Part shown: positions 48,666-57,611 of the stretch, piece by piece
Layout of the letters: each line of letters begins with the position of its first letter
Position numbering within the stretch: position 1 is the first letter of the stretch
DNA from: an uncultured Oscillospiraceae bacterium
GTDB taxonomy: Bacteria; Bacillota; Clostridia; Oscillospirales; Acutalibacteraceae
DNA length: 64,000 bases
NCBI GenBank assembly: GCA_949293315.1
Contig: CASFCH010000008.1
Span: forward strand, 1 to 64,000
Direction: 5' to 3'
Notes under the pieces: generated by a model
Database searches by the model: none
What the model saw: the letters and a program-made list of their open reading frames with translations, nothing else
What the model was told of the DNA's origin: nothing
Position numbers and translations under genes: made by a program

Positions 48666-50057
48666 TCAGATCCCCTGATTCTGCGGGATATCCGGCAGGG
48701 AGTCAAAGCCCTTCTGGAGATCGGCGTCCGTGGGGATATAGTCACTCATGGAGCCGCTCAGATAGGATTCATAGGCCGTCATGTCAAAGTAGCCGGTGCC
48801 CGTCAGGCCGAAGAGAATGGTCTTGGCCTCGCCGCTCTCGCGGCACTTGACCGCCTCGTCAATCGCGCCCTTGATGGCGTGGGCGGACTCCGGTGCGGGG
48901 AGGATCGTCTCCCGCTTGGCAAAGAGCACAGCCGCCTCAAACACCTTGGTCTGCTCGTAGGCGACGGCTTCCATGTACCCGTCGTGGTACAGCTTGGAGA
49001 GGATGGGGCTCATGCCGTGGTAGCGCAGGCCGCCCGCGTGGTTGGCCGCCGGGATGAACCCACAGCCGAGCGTGTACATGCGCGCGAGCGGCGTGACTTT
49101 GCCCGTATCGCAGAAATCATAGGCGTATTTTCCGCGGGTCAGGGAGGGGCAGGAGGCCGGTTCCACCGCCACGATACGCGGATTTTTCACGCCGCGCAGC
49201 TTGTCGGCCATGAATGGGGCGATCAGGCCGCCCAGGTTGGAGCCGCCGCCTGCGCATCCGACAACTACATCGGGATATTCGCCCAGCTGTTCCATCGCGA
49301 TCTTGCTCTCCAATCCGATGATGGACTGGTGCAGCAGTACCTGATTGAGCACGGAGCCGAGCACATACCGCTTGGTCCCGCCGCTCTTGACGGCCGCCTC
49401 CACGGCCTCGGAGATCGCGCAGCCCAGGCTGCCGGACGTGCCGGGGTTCTCGGCCAGGATCTTCCGCCCCACCTCGGTCAGTTCGGAGGGGGAGGGGGCG
49501 ATGGAGGCATCGAATACGTTCATCACGGCCTTGCGGAAGGGCTTTTGCTCATAGGAGCACTTGACCATGAATACGTCGCAGCTCAGGCCGAAGTAGGAGC
49601 ACGCCTCGCTGAGGGCCGTACCCCACTGGCCCGCTCCCGTCTCGGTCGTCACGCCGGCCAGGCCCTGCTTTTTGGCGTAATAGGCCTGCGCCACGGCGGA
49701 GTTGAGCTTGTGAGAGCCGGAGGTGTTGTTCCCCTCGAATTTATAGTAGATTTTGGCCGGTGTTTTCAGCGCCTTTTCCAGCTCATACGCACGGATGAGC
49801 GGGGAGGGGCGGTACATTTTATAGACGTTCTGGATCTCCTCCGGGATATCGACATATTCTGTCGCTGCGTCCATCTCCTGATGGGCGAGCTCCTCGCAGA
49901 AGATCGGGTACAGATCCTGTTCGGCCATCGGCTGGAGTGTCCCGGGGTTGAGCATGGGATCGGGCTGCTCCTTCATGGCGGCGCGCAGGTTGAACCACTG
50001 CTGCGGCATCTGGTCCTCGGTCAAATACAGTCGGTGTGGAATTTTGCTCATGTTCAT
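48666..50057 (-). CDS. trpB2: TrpB2-type tryptophan synthase beta-like enzyme
   Basis: 463 residues. The ATG at 50057 is listed, but a second ATG at 50051 fits the AAGGAG spacing better. A PLP fold with YRPSPLIRAYELEKAL, KFEGNNTSGSHKLNSAVAQAYYAKKQG (the PLP Lys in SHKLN), ETGAGQWGTALSEAC, VVVGCAGGGSNLGGL and FGLTGTGYFDM marks the longer TrpB2 form. It condenses indole with serine, usually without a TrpA partner. No trp operon genes are adjacent. A T-box leader with a Trp-type specifier precedes it, so it responds to uncharged tRNA-Trp and probably salvages indole. Confidence 0.94.
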   Translation of the reverse strand: MNMSKIPHRLYLTEDQMPQQWFNLRAAMKEQPDPMLNPGTLQPMAEQDLYPIFCEELAHQEMDAATEYVDIPEEIQNVYKMYRPSPLIRAYELEKALKTPAKIYYKFEGNNTSGSHKLNSAVAQAYYAKKQGLAGVTTETGAGQWGTALSEACSYFGLSCDVFMVKCSYEQKPFRKAVMNVFDASIAPSPSELTEVGRKILAENPGTSGSLGCAISEAVEAAVKSGGTKRYVLGSVLNQVLLHQSIIGLESKIAMEQLGEYPDVVVGCAGGGSNLGGLIAPFMADKLRGVKNPRIVAVEPASCPSLTRGKYAYDFCDTGKVTPLARMYTLGCGFIPAANHAGGLRYHGMSPILSKLYHDGYMEAVAYEQTKVFEAAVLFAKRETILPAPESAHAIKGAIDEAVKCRESGEAKTILFGLTGTGYFDMTAYESYLSGSMSDYIPTDADLQKGFDSLPDIPQNQGI

Positions 50058-50107
50058 ACACTCCTTTTAATGATGATTTTTGGTTCAGGAACGGGGAGAA
50101 GGGTATG

Positions 50108-50398
50108 AAAAAAGCCTTCGTCCCCAAAACTACATTTCTGGGACAAAGGCGCTAGCTTCCTCTGCGGTACCACCCGGATTGATATGCCGATTGTTCGGCA
50201 TACCCGCTCACTTTCCCGCGTCCATCGGAACGCAGGCTCCCCTGATAACGGGCGGAGTCCCCGTCGCACTACTGAGGCCTAAGGCCCGTTCGTTCTGCCC
50301 TCGGAAGCCCATTCCCGGCGCCGCCGTCTGCCACGCTCCCACCATGCCGCGGCTCTCTGCGAGACTTTGATTCGCCGGTACTCTTCTTCTTCATCGGT
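50108..50398 (-). ncRNA. T-box leader, likely tRNA-Trp specific
   Basis: Minus strand: a stem-I region with an AGAGA bulge near 50365, a candidate specifier UGG at 50311-50309 (context GAA-UGG-G), the T-box GGGUGGUACCGC (50175-50164), and a terminator with GCCUUUGUCCC/GGGACGAAGGC ending in six U (about 50150-50108). The terminator's left arm follows the T-box as in antiterminator competition. It controls trpB2, which fits the UGG specifier. Confidence 0.93.
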
Positions 50399-50420
50399 TT
50401 TGATTATTTAATTGATTACT

Positions 50421-50449
50421 ATAATAAAGTACGCAGAATAATTTGTCAA
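50421..50449 (-). promoter_or_regulatory. Promoter of the T-box/trpB2 transcript
   Basis: Minus-strand TTGACA (50444-50449), 17-base spacer, TATTAT (50421-50426). Confidence 0.85.
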
Positions 50450-50463
50450 GCACTTTTTAAAAT

Positions 50464-50679
50464 TTATTCTGATCCTGAAATTTCCACATCCAGAAACACG
50501 CGGGAGCCGGTCGCGCCGCGCTGTCCCTGATATTTTCCATGGTAGGGGTTCCGGGCCGGAACGTCCATCTGTGCAAAGACAAGCTGCCCCATGCGCCGCC
50601 CCGCGCACAATTCAGTGGCGCATCGGTTGGCGTTGAACAGCTCCAACGTGATCTCCCCCCAGAGCAAATGTGTTTCAAA
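50464..50679 (-). pseudogene. dCTP deaminase C-terminal remnant
   Basis: About 70 codons that read EITLELFNANRCATELCAG, RRMGQLVFAQMDVPA and KYQGQRGATGSRVF, matching the last third of dCTP deaminase (the ITLEL, GQLVF and YQGQRGPTxSR blocks). The N-terminal two-thirds with the catalytic Glu are gone; the frame begins at the end of the upstream MazG-like gene with no ribosome site. It is likely a deletion remnant fused to its new neighbour. Confidence 0.75.
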
Positions 50680-50682
50680 ATT

Positions 50683-50991
50683 TTATTCCTTGTATTCCAG
50701 AAATAGTCGCTTTTCAAATCCGCCGCGTTCGGCCCGCTTCTTTGAGCGCACGGCGTACAGTTCTTCAACGGAATGGCCGCGTGTTGTGCAGATCGCCTCC
50801 AAGACCTCCAAAATATCAGCCAGTTCCTCAAGTTCCTTGCTCTCCTGATACTCGGCCGTCTCCTCGGTGAGCTTTTTGTCCAGCTCGCGCAGATAGTCTT
50901 CATCGTTCAGGATGGAGAAGTGCGCCCGTTCCCCGTTGTGCGCCATGATGTCCGGGATGCGGTCCCGGACGAGCTTTTTATAAACTTTCAT
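50683..50991 (-). CDS. MazG-like nucleotide pyrophosphohydrolase-type protein
   Basis: 102 residues. KLVRDRIPDIMAHNGERAHF at the start, then LTEETAEYQESKELEELADILEVLEAICTTRGHS, the EExxE...ExxD pattern of the all-alpha NTP pyrophosphatase family (phosphoribosyl-ATP diphosphatase/MazG-like). It probably removes non-canonical nucleotides. RBS AAAAGGAG. It overlaps the upstream NUDIX gene by 14 bases and is followed by the dCTP deaminase remnant, so this is a nucleotide-cleaning cluster. Confidence 0.85.
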   Translation of the reverse strand: MKVYKKLVRDRIPDIMAHNGERAHFSILNDEDYLRELDKKLTEETAEYQESKELEELADILEVLEAICTTRGHSVEELYAVRSKKRAERGGFEKRLFLEYKE

Positions 50992-51415
50992 CGGAATAGA
51001 CTCCTTTTGTTTCCAAAACCTTTTTGACTTTTTCTATCAGGTACGGTTGAATATCCGGGTAGGTCCACTCATCCGGCAACTGGTCGAACGGCCCTACCTC
51101 GGCAATTTCAAAGTCCGGCAACGTCCCCATCTCGTCAATTTTGGCCCAATACAGCATCCCGTAGGTCTCTGTATCCGGGGTGACGACAGAGTAGGCACAT
51201 ACCGGTTGCAGTCGGAAGTGAAGGGCGCCCGTCTCCTCCCAGAGCTCGCGCCGTGCAGCGGCGTCAATATCTTCGCCCGGCTCCCGATGACCGCCGGGGC
51301 ACTCCCAAGTGTGTCGCTCCCGGTGCCGGACCAGGAGCCATTGATTCTGATATTGGGCGCAGATGACGGCAAACCGAAGCAGCGAATCATCTGCGTGTTC
51401 ATGGAAACGAACCAT
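50978..51415 (-). CDS. NUDIX hydrolase
   Basis: 145 residues. Nudix box GGHREPGEDIDAAARRELWEETGA at about residues 40-63. N-terminal FAVICAQYQNQWLLVRHRERHTWECPGG is typical of MutT-like enzymes acting on nucleoside or sugar phosphates. The exact substrate cannot be told. Same strand and overlap with the MazG-like gene; 14 bases after the GNAT gene. Confidence 0.88.
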   Translation of the reverse strand: MVRFHEHADDSLLRFAVICAQYQNQWLLVRHRERHTWECPGGHREPGEDIDAAARRELWEETGALHFRLQPVCAYSVVTPDTETYGMLYWAKIDEMGTLPDFEIAEVGPFDQLPDEWTYPDIQPYLIEKVKKVLETKGVYSDESL

Positions 51416-51429
51416 GCAGAGGCTCTCCT

Positions 51430-51891
51430 TTAAACTTTATTTTCCCACACGAGCAGCAGCTCGGATTCCCCGGTGGCGGCGTCAATCTGTTCCGCCGCAC
51501 GGGTAAACCCCTCCCGGAGGTAGAAGCGCACGGCGCGGTCGTTCTTCCGGTAGACGTGCAGCTTTAGCAGCGGATGCAGCCACTTCGCATGGTTGAGCAG
51601 GGCTTTTCCAATGCCATGTCCGCGGGACTGTTCGGCGACAAAGATCCCGGCGATGTAGTCCCCGTCTGTGATCCCGATAAAGCCGCAGACCGCCCCGCCG
51701 GCCGCGCATACCCACATTTCCGATTGGGGGAACAGCGCACGGACCAGTTCCACACGTTCCGTCCAGTAAACGGGATCAATAAAATCGTGCGCCTGCAGAT
51801 TGGCCTCCAGCCAGATCTGCAAAGCCGCATCCACATCATCCGGCCGCAGCGGGCGGATCAAACGCTCCTGCGGCGGTGCCTTCTCCCCCAT
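51430..51891 (-). CDS. GNAT-family N-acetyltransferase
   Basis: 153 residues. Acetyl-CoA-binding motif VAEQSRGHGIGKALLNHAK, after GFIGITDGDYIAGIF; the end KLHVYRKNDRAVRFYLREGFTRAAEQ is motif B of GNAT enzymes. It resembles the YjaB/PhnO-like group with small-molecule or peptide targets. RBS GAGAGGTGG. First gene of the small minus-strand cluster. Confidence 0.87.
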   Translation of the reverse strand: MGEKAPPQERLIRPLRPDDVDAALQIWLEANLQAHDFIDPVYWTERVELVRALFPQSEMWVCAAGGAVCGFIGITDGDYIAGIFVAEQSRGHGIGKALLNHAKWLHPLLKLHVYRKNDRAVRFYLREGFTRAAEQIDAATGESELLLVWENKV

Positions 51892-51981
51892 TGGCCACCT
51901 CTCCCAACCGATTCTTAAATCCTATTGTAGCGGTTCATCCTGGAAATTTCAAGAGAGACGCGCCCAACGCGCCGCCCCCGT

Positions 51982-52010
51982 TTGACCGCCTCGGGAAAGT
52001 GTGATAGAAT
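51982..52010 (+). promoter_or_regulatory. Promoter of the kinase-like gene
   Basis: TTGACC (51982-51987), 17-base spacer, TAGAAT (52005-52010), about 43 bases before the start codon. Confidence 0.75.
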
Positions 52011-52052
52011 GGCGTTGAAAACGAATCTCGATGCGGGAGGCTGAGGTGCGCG

Positions 52053-52958
52053 ATGGATTTTCAAAAGCACGCCCGTCTGAACCGGCTGAAGAATGTCCTC
52101 ACTGAAAATCATATTGCCTGGGATTCCGTTCGGCAGATCAATCAGGGATTTTACGGGTATGTCTGCCTCGCGGAGCACGATGAAAAGCGCCTGATCGCAA
52201 AGGTCTATAAGCAGGGCGGCTGCATGGAGCGTGAGGCCCGGCAGCTCGAGATGCTGCGCAGGCACGCGCTGGTCCGCGTCCCCGAAATCATCGCGGAGCT
52301 CCCCAAAAGTGCCAACGGCCGCTTTGATATCCTGCTGATGGAGTACCTGCCCGGCGTCAATGCCGGCGGGATTAAAATCAGGGATGCGGCGCGCCGGGAG
52401 CGGTTTGCCGACCAGGTCGTCGATAACCTGCTGGCGATCCATGCGGTCACGGGCCCCGAGGGATTTGGGGACTATGTCACCGAGGAATTTTCGTCCAGCT
52501 GGGAGGCATATTATCACAGCCTGATCGCCCCCATGCATCGGGCGCTGACGCGCTCTAAAATCAGCCGCAAAATCGCCAATCTGGCCGACGAGCTCTATGA
52601 TCGCTTCGCCCAATTTTTCACCAATCCCGTGCGGGAGAGCTGTCTGATCCACGGGGATTACAACCTGTGGAACCTGATGGCCGATCCGCTCACGGAGCAG
52701 TTGACGGGGATGATCGACCCGTTCGGCTCCTGCTTTGCCGACCGGGAGCTGGAGCTCTTTCAGCTGGAGAACAGCAACGGCAGCTATTATCATTTGCTGG
52801 AAAACTACGCAAAAAAGGCGCCGCTGAGCGACAGCTTTGAGGCCAAAAAGTATTACTACCGCTTCTGGGACGACGTCAAGCACTACCTCAACGTGGGGTA
52901 CTGCGATAAGAACGCCTTTCTGCGCTATGGCGGGAAGGCGCTGGAACTGCTGAAATAG
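52053..52958 (+). CDS. Aminoglycoside phosphotransferase / fructosamine kinase-like protein
   Basis: 301 residues. Protein-kinase-like fold of the APH type: an N-terminal lobe with GYVCLAEHDEKRLIAKVYKQGG, hinge LLMEYLPGVNAGG, the catalytic loop LIHGDYNLWNLMADP (HGDxxxxN) and the metal-binding GMIDPFGSCFADRELELF (the DFG-like IDP). This combination is closest to fructosamine-3-kinase and other small-molecule kinases. It is not a classic resistance enzyme by sequence. The substrate is unknown. A GNAT gene follows at 19 bases. Confidence 0.83.
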   Translation: MDFQKHARLNRLKNVLTENHIAWDSVRQINQGFYGYVCLAEHDEKRLIAKVYKQGGCMEREARQLEMLRRHALVRVPEIIAELPKSANGRFDILLMEYLPGVNAGGIKIRDAARRERFADQVVDNLLAIHAVTGPEGFGDYVTEEFSSSWEAYYHSLIAPMHRALTRSKISRKIANLADELYDRFAQFFTNPVRESCLIHGDYNLWNLMADPLTEQLTGMIDPFGSCFADRELELFQLENSNGSYYHLLENYAKKAPLSDSFEAKKYYYRFWDDVKHYLNVGYCDKNAFLRYGGKALELLK

Positions 52959-52977
52959 CAAAGGGCGGTGAAAATCC

Positions 52978-53475
52978 ATGTACCAATACCGGCAGGCTAC
53001 GCCGGAAGACCTAGAGCGCCTGTGGACCGCGAGCATTGCCGAGCACCGCGGCGATCCCCGCTATCCCGCATGGAAAGAAGAATTTATCCACTACAATCAG
53101 ACCGGTATGGGCGCGACCTTTGCCGTGATCCACAACGGGTGCCCCATCGGCGAGGGGACGCTCCTCTTCTCCCCGCAGTGCAGCGCCATCCGGGGGCGGA
53201 CACATCTGGCCGACGGGCGCCGTACCGCCAATATCAACGCCCTGCGAATCCGAAAAAAGCACGAGGGGAAGGGCCACATCTCCGCACTGGTCCGCATGAT
53301 GGAGCAGTACGCCGCCGAACAGGGCTATACCCGCCTGACGATCGGGGTTCAGGCGCGGGAGACGCGAAATCGGGCCATCTATCTGCACTGGGGATACGAT
53401 GCACTCGTGACGGCCGAGCGGGAAGAGGGCGAGCTGATCTTATACTACGCAAAAAATCTGAACGGGGAAAAATAG
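52978..53475 (+). CDS. GNAT-family N-acetyltransferase
   Basis: 165 residues. GNAT fold with INALRIRKKHEGKGHISALVRMMEQYA (the R/QxxGxG/A acetyl-CoA loop written KHEGKGH) and GVQARETRNRAIYLHWGYDALVTAE. RBS AAGGGCGG. Downstream of the kinase-like gene and probably in one transcript. The target is unknown. Confidence 0.85.
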   Translation: MYQYRQATPEDLERLWTASIAEHRGDPRYPAWKEEFIHYNQTGMGATFAVIHNGCPIGEGTLLFSPQCSAIRGRTHLADGRRTANINALRIRKKHEGKGHISALVRMMEQYAAEQGYTRLTIGVQARETRNRAIYLHWGYDALVTAEREEGELILYYAKNLNGEK

Positions 53476-53569
53476 AGCGGATGCGCCGCCGGAATATCCC
53501 GCGGGTACGCCGTTTTCCCGTCAGACCTTTTAACGGGATTCTTTTTTTGGTATAATAAGGGATGGGAAA

Positions 53570-53591
53570 CCGCGGGGACCTTCCCCCGCGG
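53570..53591 (+). promoter_or_regulatory. Leader hairpin in front of pflA
   Basis: Perfect 8-bp stem CCGCGGGG (53570-53577) with CCCCGCGG (53584-53591), six-base loop, between a TATAAT at 53551-53556 and the pflA start. It could stabilise the message or be a protein site. There is no T-run. Confidence 0.4.
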
Positions 53592-53625
53592 CGTATGATA
53601 ATATCGGGATCAGGGGGTGCGTTTC

Positions 53626-54408
53626 ATGATCGGTTATATCCATTCCACGGAGAGCTTCGGCACGGTGGACGGGCCGGGGATCCGCTTTGTCATCTTCATG
53701 CAGGGGTGCCCCATGCGCTGCCTGTACTGCCACAATCCGGACACCTGGCGCACCGGCGGCGGCACGCCTGCGACTGCGGAGGAACTGCTGGAGCAGTACG
53801 CCAAAAACGCCCCCTTCTACCGGGAGGGCGGCATTACGGTGACCGGCGGCGAACCCCTGCTTCAGACGGAGTTTGTCACGGAGCTGTTTACGCTGGCCAA
53901 AAAGAAAAATATCCACACCTGCCTGGACACCTCCGGCATCACCTTCCGCCGCGATCACACGGAAAAGCTCGACCGATTGCTGGACGTGACGGACCTTGTC
54001 ATGCTCGACATCAAGGAGATCGACGATGAAAAGCACCGAGAGCTGACCGGTCATTCCAATGCGTCGATCCTCGACTTTGCACGGTATTTGGACGAGCGCC
54101 ATCAGGCGGGCAAAAAGCTGACCGTGTGGATCCGGCACGTGATCGTGGAGGGATACACGGACGACCCCGAGGAGCAGCGGCGGCTGGGGGAATTCATGGC
54201 GACGCTGCGCAACGTGAAGGCGCTGGATGTGCTCCCCTACCACACGATGGGCGTTAACAAGTATAAAGAGCTCGGCATTCCCTATCCGCTGGAGGGGATG
54301 CCCGCGCTGGACAAGTCCGTGGCCGCTCAGGCGCGCAAGAACATCCTCAAAGCCTATCGGGCGGAGCGCATCCGCCGGCAGGAGGCGGAGCAAAAGCCCC
54401 GCTCCTAA
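53626..54408 (+). CDS. pflA: Pyruvate formate-lyase activating enzyme
   Basis: 260 residues from the ATG at 53626 (AGGGGG upstream). Radical-SAM motif CPMRCLYCHNP (CxxxCxxC) near residue 30, then TVTGGEPLLQ and HVIVEGYTDDPEE. It places the radical on the glycine of the PFL radical domain, here on the separate 82-residue protein at 44116. Encoded 7 kb from the PFL genes on the other strand, though often adjacent in other genomes. Strong TATAAT at 53551 without a clear -35. Confidence 0.95.
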   Translation: MIGYIHSTESFGTVDGPGIRFVIFMQGCPMRCLYCHNPDTWRTGGGTPATAEELLEQYAKNAPFYREGGITVTGGEPLLQTEFVTELFTLAKKKNIHTCLDTSGITFRRDHTEKLDRLLDVTDLVMLDIKEIDDEKHRELTGHSNASILDFARYLDERHQAGKKLTVWIRHVIVEGYTDDPEEQRRLGEFMATLRNVKALDVLPYHTMGVNKYKELGIPYPLEGMPALDKSVAAQARKNILKAYRAERIRRQEAEQKPRS

Positions 54409-54442
54409 AGCACGCCGCCGTCGATTTTCTAAGAATAGACAT

Positions 54443-54477
54443 GAAAAGGTCCTCTGCACAGTGCAGAGGACCTTTTC
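54443..54477. terminator. Bidirectional terminator
   Basis: Long perfect inverted repeat of AAAAGGTCCTCTGCAC and its complement, meeting almost without a loop. A and T flanks suit termination of pflA and of the convergent surface-protein gene. Confidence 0.88.
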
Positions 54478-54522
54478 CGGGTTAAAGGTTATATAAAAGG
54501 AAGAAAACGCATTTAAACCAAC

Positions 54523-57423
54523 TTAGCGGGAGTACTTCCTGCCGCGGTGCAGGAGGACAAGCGCCGCGCCGGAGAGCGCAAACACCGCCGCCGCGGAGGC
54601 AAGCACTGCGTCGCCCGTATCCGGGGAAGCCGTTGAGCCGTCCCCCGGACTTGTATTTCCACCTTCGGCGGGCGGTGTGGAGGGATCGGGATTGACCTCC
54701 GGCAGGAAGGAGATGATTAGGCCGTCCACGCCCTGTCCGCGAAGCTCGCCGATCAGGGAATCGACGATCGGCAGATAGGTCCCGACGCCCTCGATGCCGC
54801 TGAGCAGACTGCGGACCTCATTCCAGTTGGTCTCATTGGCAATGAGGTTGTCAAACAGATAGTTCGCAGCCAGCATAAACGCCGCAGGCTTATCGGCCTG
54901 AACATCCACGCGGTGCAGATTGGTGGACGAGACGCTGTCCGCAAGGACCGCCGTACCCGCATGGGCGAGCGCGGACCAGTCGATCGCAGAGAGTTCAAAC
55001 GACGTATCCTCACCGAGAAGGGTCGGGATCAGGGAGGAGATCAGGCCGTTCAGGCCGTTCGCGCTCAGATCGAGACTGCCCGTCAATCCGGAGAGCAGGC
55101 TGCTGGTGCCCAGCGCCGCCTTCACACTGCTGTCGAGCGTGCCGCTGTCCACCAGATAGGCCAGACGGGGCAGGAGCGTGAGCAGTTCGTTGAGCGGCGC
55201 AGCCGCAATCTTTTCAACGAGGGAGAAAATCGGCCTGAGGATCGGCAGGACCGCCGCATCCATCTGCTCGCCCTTCGTCCCCGCCGCAAAGAATGCGTCG
55301 GAATACGCCTCGGAGGAGATCACGCCCTCCAGGCCGAGGCCCTCGAGCACCGGGATCAGGTATTCATAGGCGCCGTAGGTGTAGTTGCCGTCCTTTTCCA
55401 CCGTGTTGGGCATATAGAGGATCGGCCCCACAACGCCGCCCATCGGGCCAACGCCCGTCAGCAGATCCACCATCGGGCGCAGCATGGCGGCAAGCGCGTT
55501 GATAAAGCCTTCCTGATCGCCGTCCTGGAAGCCCCAGTCGCCGTTTGCAAAGGCAAGCTGCGCATAGCCGGCCGTGGCGTCGTTCCCCGCTGTAACAAGC
55601 GCATCGATCTTTGCCTTGGCGCCGGCGAATTTCTCCTCCGTCAGCCAGCCGGAGAGCTCAGACGGCTTGACCGCATCTTCGATCACCTCGCCCACATTGA
55701 TTGCCATCCCCATCGCGTCCACCGACAGATCGAGCGATCCGAGCGTGTGGTAGAGCCCCAGCACGGTGGCGAGCGCCTGATTGGTATACACGGTTTCGGT
55801 GATATAACCGTTCAGGCCGCCGGCGGCACCGATCTCGGGCACCAGGCTGTTGAGCGCGCCAAGGAGCGTATCCTCCAGCGCATCGATGATGTACGTCTGG
55901 ATATTCTCGGGCGTAGCTGTCTCATAGTCCGGATAGGCGACCTCCGTCGGCTCCCAGGAGGCGATCTCCTCCTCAAACGCGTCGTCGGAGGGGACGTTGG
56001 CCGGATGCTCCGGCGTGTAGGCGCACAGCACATCGTAATATTTCCAGTTTTCGCTGTCGGGCATATTGTACTTAAACGCATTATTCACAGCCTTATACAG
56101 CGTCTGTGCCTGCGCAATCTGCTCGTTGGTAATATGCTCCATGTCAAGGCCGTTGATGTAGGCGGTAAACGCGTCATAGGCCTCCTGATTCGCCGTGACC
56201 AACACATTTTTAAGAACGGTGGAATTCAGGGAGCTCAGGCCGTAATTACTGTACACCCATGTGGAGCCGTTATAATACGGCGCATAGTAAAAACCGGAGA
56301 TCCCGCCCAACGCAGTGACGGCAGTTTTCACAAAGGAGGTCTCCGCCGTGATCTCATTATACTGCGCCACAGCGGCCGCCGCCTTTTCCGTGCGCTGGTT
56401 CTCGCGGAAATCCACAAACGCCTCGTACATATCAAGCCAGACGTTCATCGCCGGAGCGAGTGCGCTGCCGTCGGCCGCCAGCTTCTCCATGACGGCAAGA
56501 TAGTGATCAGCCTGATGATTCGCCTTCTCCTCGTTGGCCTCCTGATAGGCCTTTGCAGCCTCCAGATAGGCGCGGTAGTCCTCCTCGTACATCGCCGTGT
56601 TGGCCGGCGCCTTGGGATTGGCCGGTATTTCGCCGTCCCAGGGCGTCTGGACCTCCAGCGCCTGACCATAGGTCGCGACCAGATTCTTGACATAGTTGGC
56701 GTTCGGGTTGGTATTGGCAAAGTACGGCGCATAGAACCGCTCGTTATCGCTCGTATACATGGTATTCAGGCCGCCCAGGTATACCAGCGTGTCCAGATCC
56801 AGATCTGCAAGCGCATCGACCGTGTTCCCCAGATGCGTGACCACCCGGCTCAGCTGATCCGCCGTCAGCTTCTCGAGGGCCGGCTTCTGCCCGGCGCTGC
56901 CGGAGCCGCTGCCTGCGGGCACGATCCCCTCGACCGCTTCCCACAGGTACGTATCGGCAAATGCAACCGCCGCGTCGCGCTCCCCGTGTGCGCCCAGCTC
57001 CGCCGCAAGGCCCTCCATGACCTTTTTGCGGTCCGCAACCTGGATCGCCGGTGTCTTTTCCGCATCAGGATTGGCATCCCGAACGTCCACATATGCCTCG
57101 CGGTTGATGTAATTGGTCAGGAATTTGACCATCATCGTGGCGTCAAGCGCGTCGCGGTCCTCTGTGGGAACCGCCTTGTACGCGCTTACCGCCGTGTTGT
57201 ACAGCGCGACCTTGGCGTCGTATTTCTCCTGATTGGCTGCGGTCGGATCGGCCGCGATGTTTGTCGTGTCGGCATTGACGGCCGTGATTGCCGCCGCCGC
57301 ATCGGCCACGGGATCCGCCGCAAGCTCCTGCGCGAAGGCCGTAAGCGCGCCTCCCGCAGCGGAGAGCACCATGGCCGTGGAAAGCAGGATGCTAAGTCCC
57401 CGTTTCCATCTTCTTGTCTTCAT
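54523..57423 (-). CDS. Large cell-surface protein with sortase-like anchor
   Basis: 966 residues. A signal peptide (MKTRRWKRGLSILLSTAMVL to AFAQELA), an N-terminal helical region with repeated DAxAAIxAVNAD-like motifs, long helical stretches with Tyr/Asn-rich turns, and a C-terminal Pro/Ser/Gly linker, SPDTGD, a hydrophobic helix and RGRKYSR. The segment NYLFDNLIANETNWNEVRSLL pairs with the C-terminal part of the 518-residue protein at 599-2155. No enzymatic motif. Both proteins probably belong to a lineage-specific surface family. Start supported by AAAGGGG. Confidence 0.85.
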   Translation of the reverse strand: MKTRRWKRGLSILLSTAMVLSAAGGALTAFAQELAADPVADAAAAITAVNADTTNIAADPTAANQEKYDAKVALYNTAVSAYKAVPTEDRDALDATMMVKFLTNYINREAYVDVRDANPDAEKTPAIQVADRKKVMEGLAAELGAHGERDAAVAFADTYLWEAVEGIVPAGSGSGSAGQKPALEKLTADQLSRVVTHLGNTVDALADLDLDTLVYLGGLNTMYTSDNERFYAPYFANTNPNANYVKNLVATYGQALEVQTPWDGEIPANPKAPANTAMYEEDYRAYLEAAKAYQEANEEKANHQADHYLAVMEKLAADGSALAPAMNVWLDMYEAFVDFRENQRTEKAAAAVAQYNEITAETSFVKTAVTALGGISGFYYAPYYNGSTWVYSNYGLSSLNSTVLKNVLVTANQEAYDAFTAYINGLDMEHITNEQIAQAQTLYKAVNNAFKYNMPDSENWKYYDVLCAYTPEHPANVPSDDAFEEEIASWEPTEVAYPDYETATPENIQTYIIDALEDTLLGALNSLVPEIGAAGGLNGYITETVYTNQALATVLGLYHTLGSLDLSVDAMGMAINVGEVIEDAVKPSELSGWLTEEKFAGAKAKIDALVTAGNDATAGYAQLAFANGDWGFQDGDQEGFINALAAMLRPMVDLLTGVGPMGGVVGPILYMPNTVEKDGNYTYGAYEYLIPVLEGLGLEGVISSEAYSDAFFAAGTKGEQMDAAVLPILRPIFSLVEKIAAAPLNELLTLLPRLAYLVDSGTLDSSVKAALGTSSLLSGLTGSLDLSANGLNGLISSLIPTLLGEDTSFELSAIDWSALAHAGTAVLADSVSSTNLHRVDVQADKPAAFMLAANYLFDNLIANETNWNEVRSLLSGIEGVGTYLPIVDSLIGELRGQGVDGLIISFLPEVNPDPSTPPAEGGNTSPGDGSTASPDTGDAVLASAAAVFALSGAALVLLHRGRKYSR

Positions 57424-57523
57424 GCACTTTTAACCCCTTTCAAAATAATTTGGAACGATGTGGAGAATGCAAATTCTGCAATGTGGTCTGTTTTTTATGA
57501 TTCTCCGTTCTCCAACATATGTA

Positions 57524-57552
57524 ATTATAATCAGCCGAAAGTCTCATGTAAA
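57524..57552 (-). promoter_or_regulatory. Promoter of the 966-residue surface-protein gene
   Basis: Minus-strand TTTACA (57547-57552), 17-base spacer, TATAAT (57524-57529), about 100 bases before the start. Confidence 0.75.
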
Positions 57553-57611
57553 TTGATCTTTTATCCAATCTTTGTTTTTTGATTTTAGAAAAAATTCCGC
57601 CGTTTGAAACT

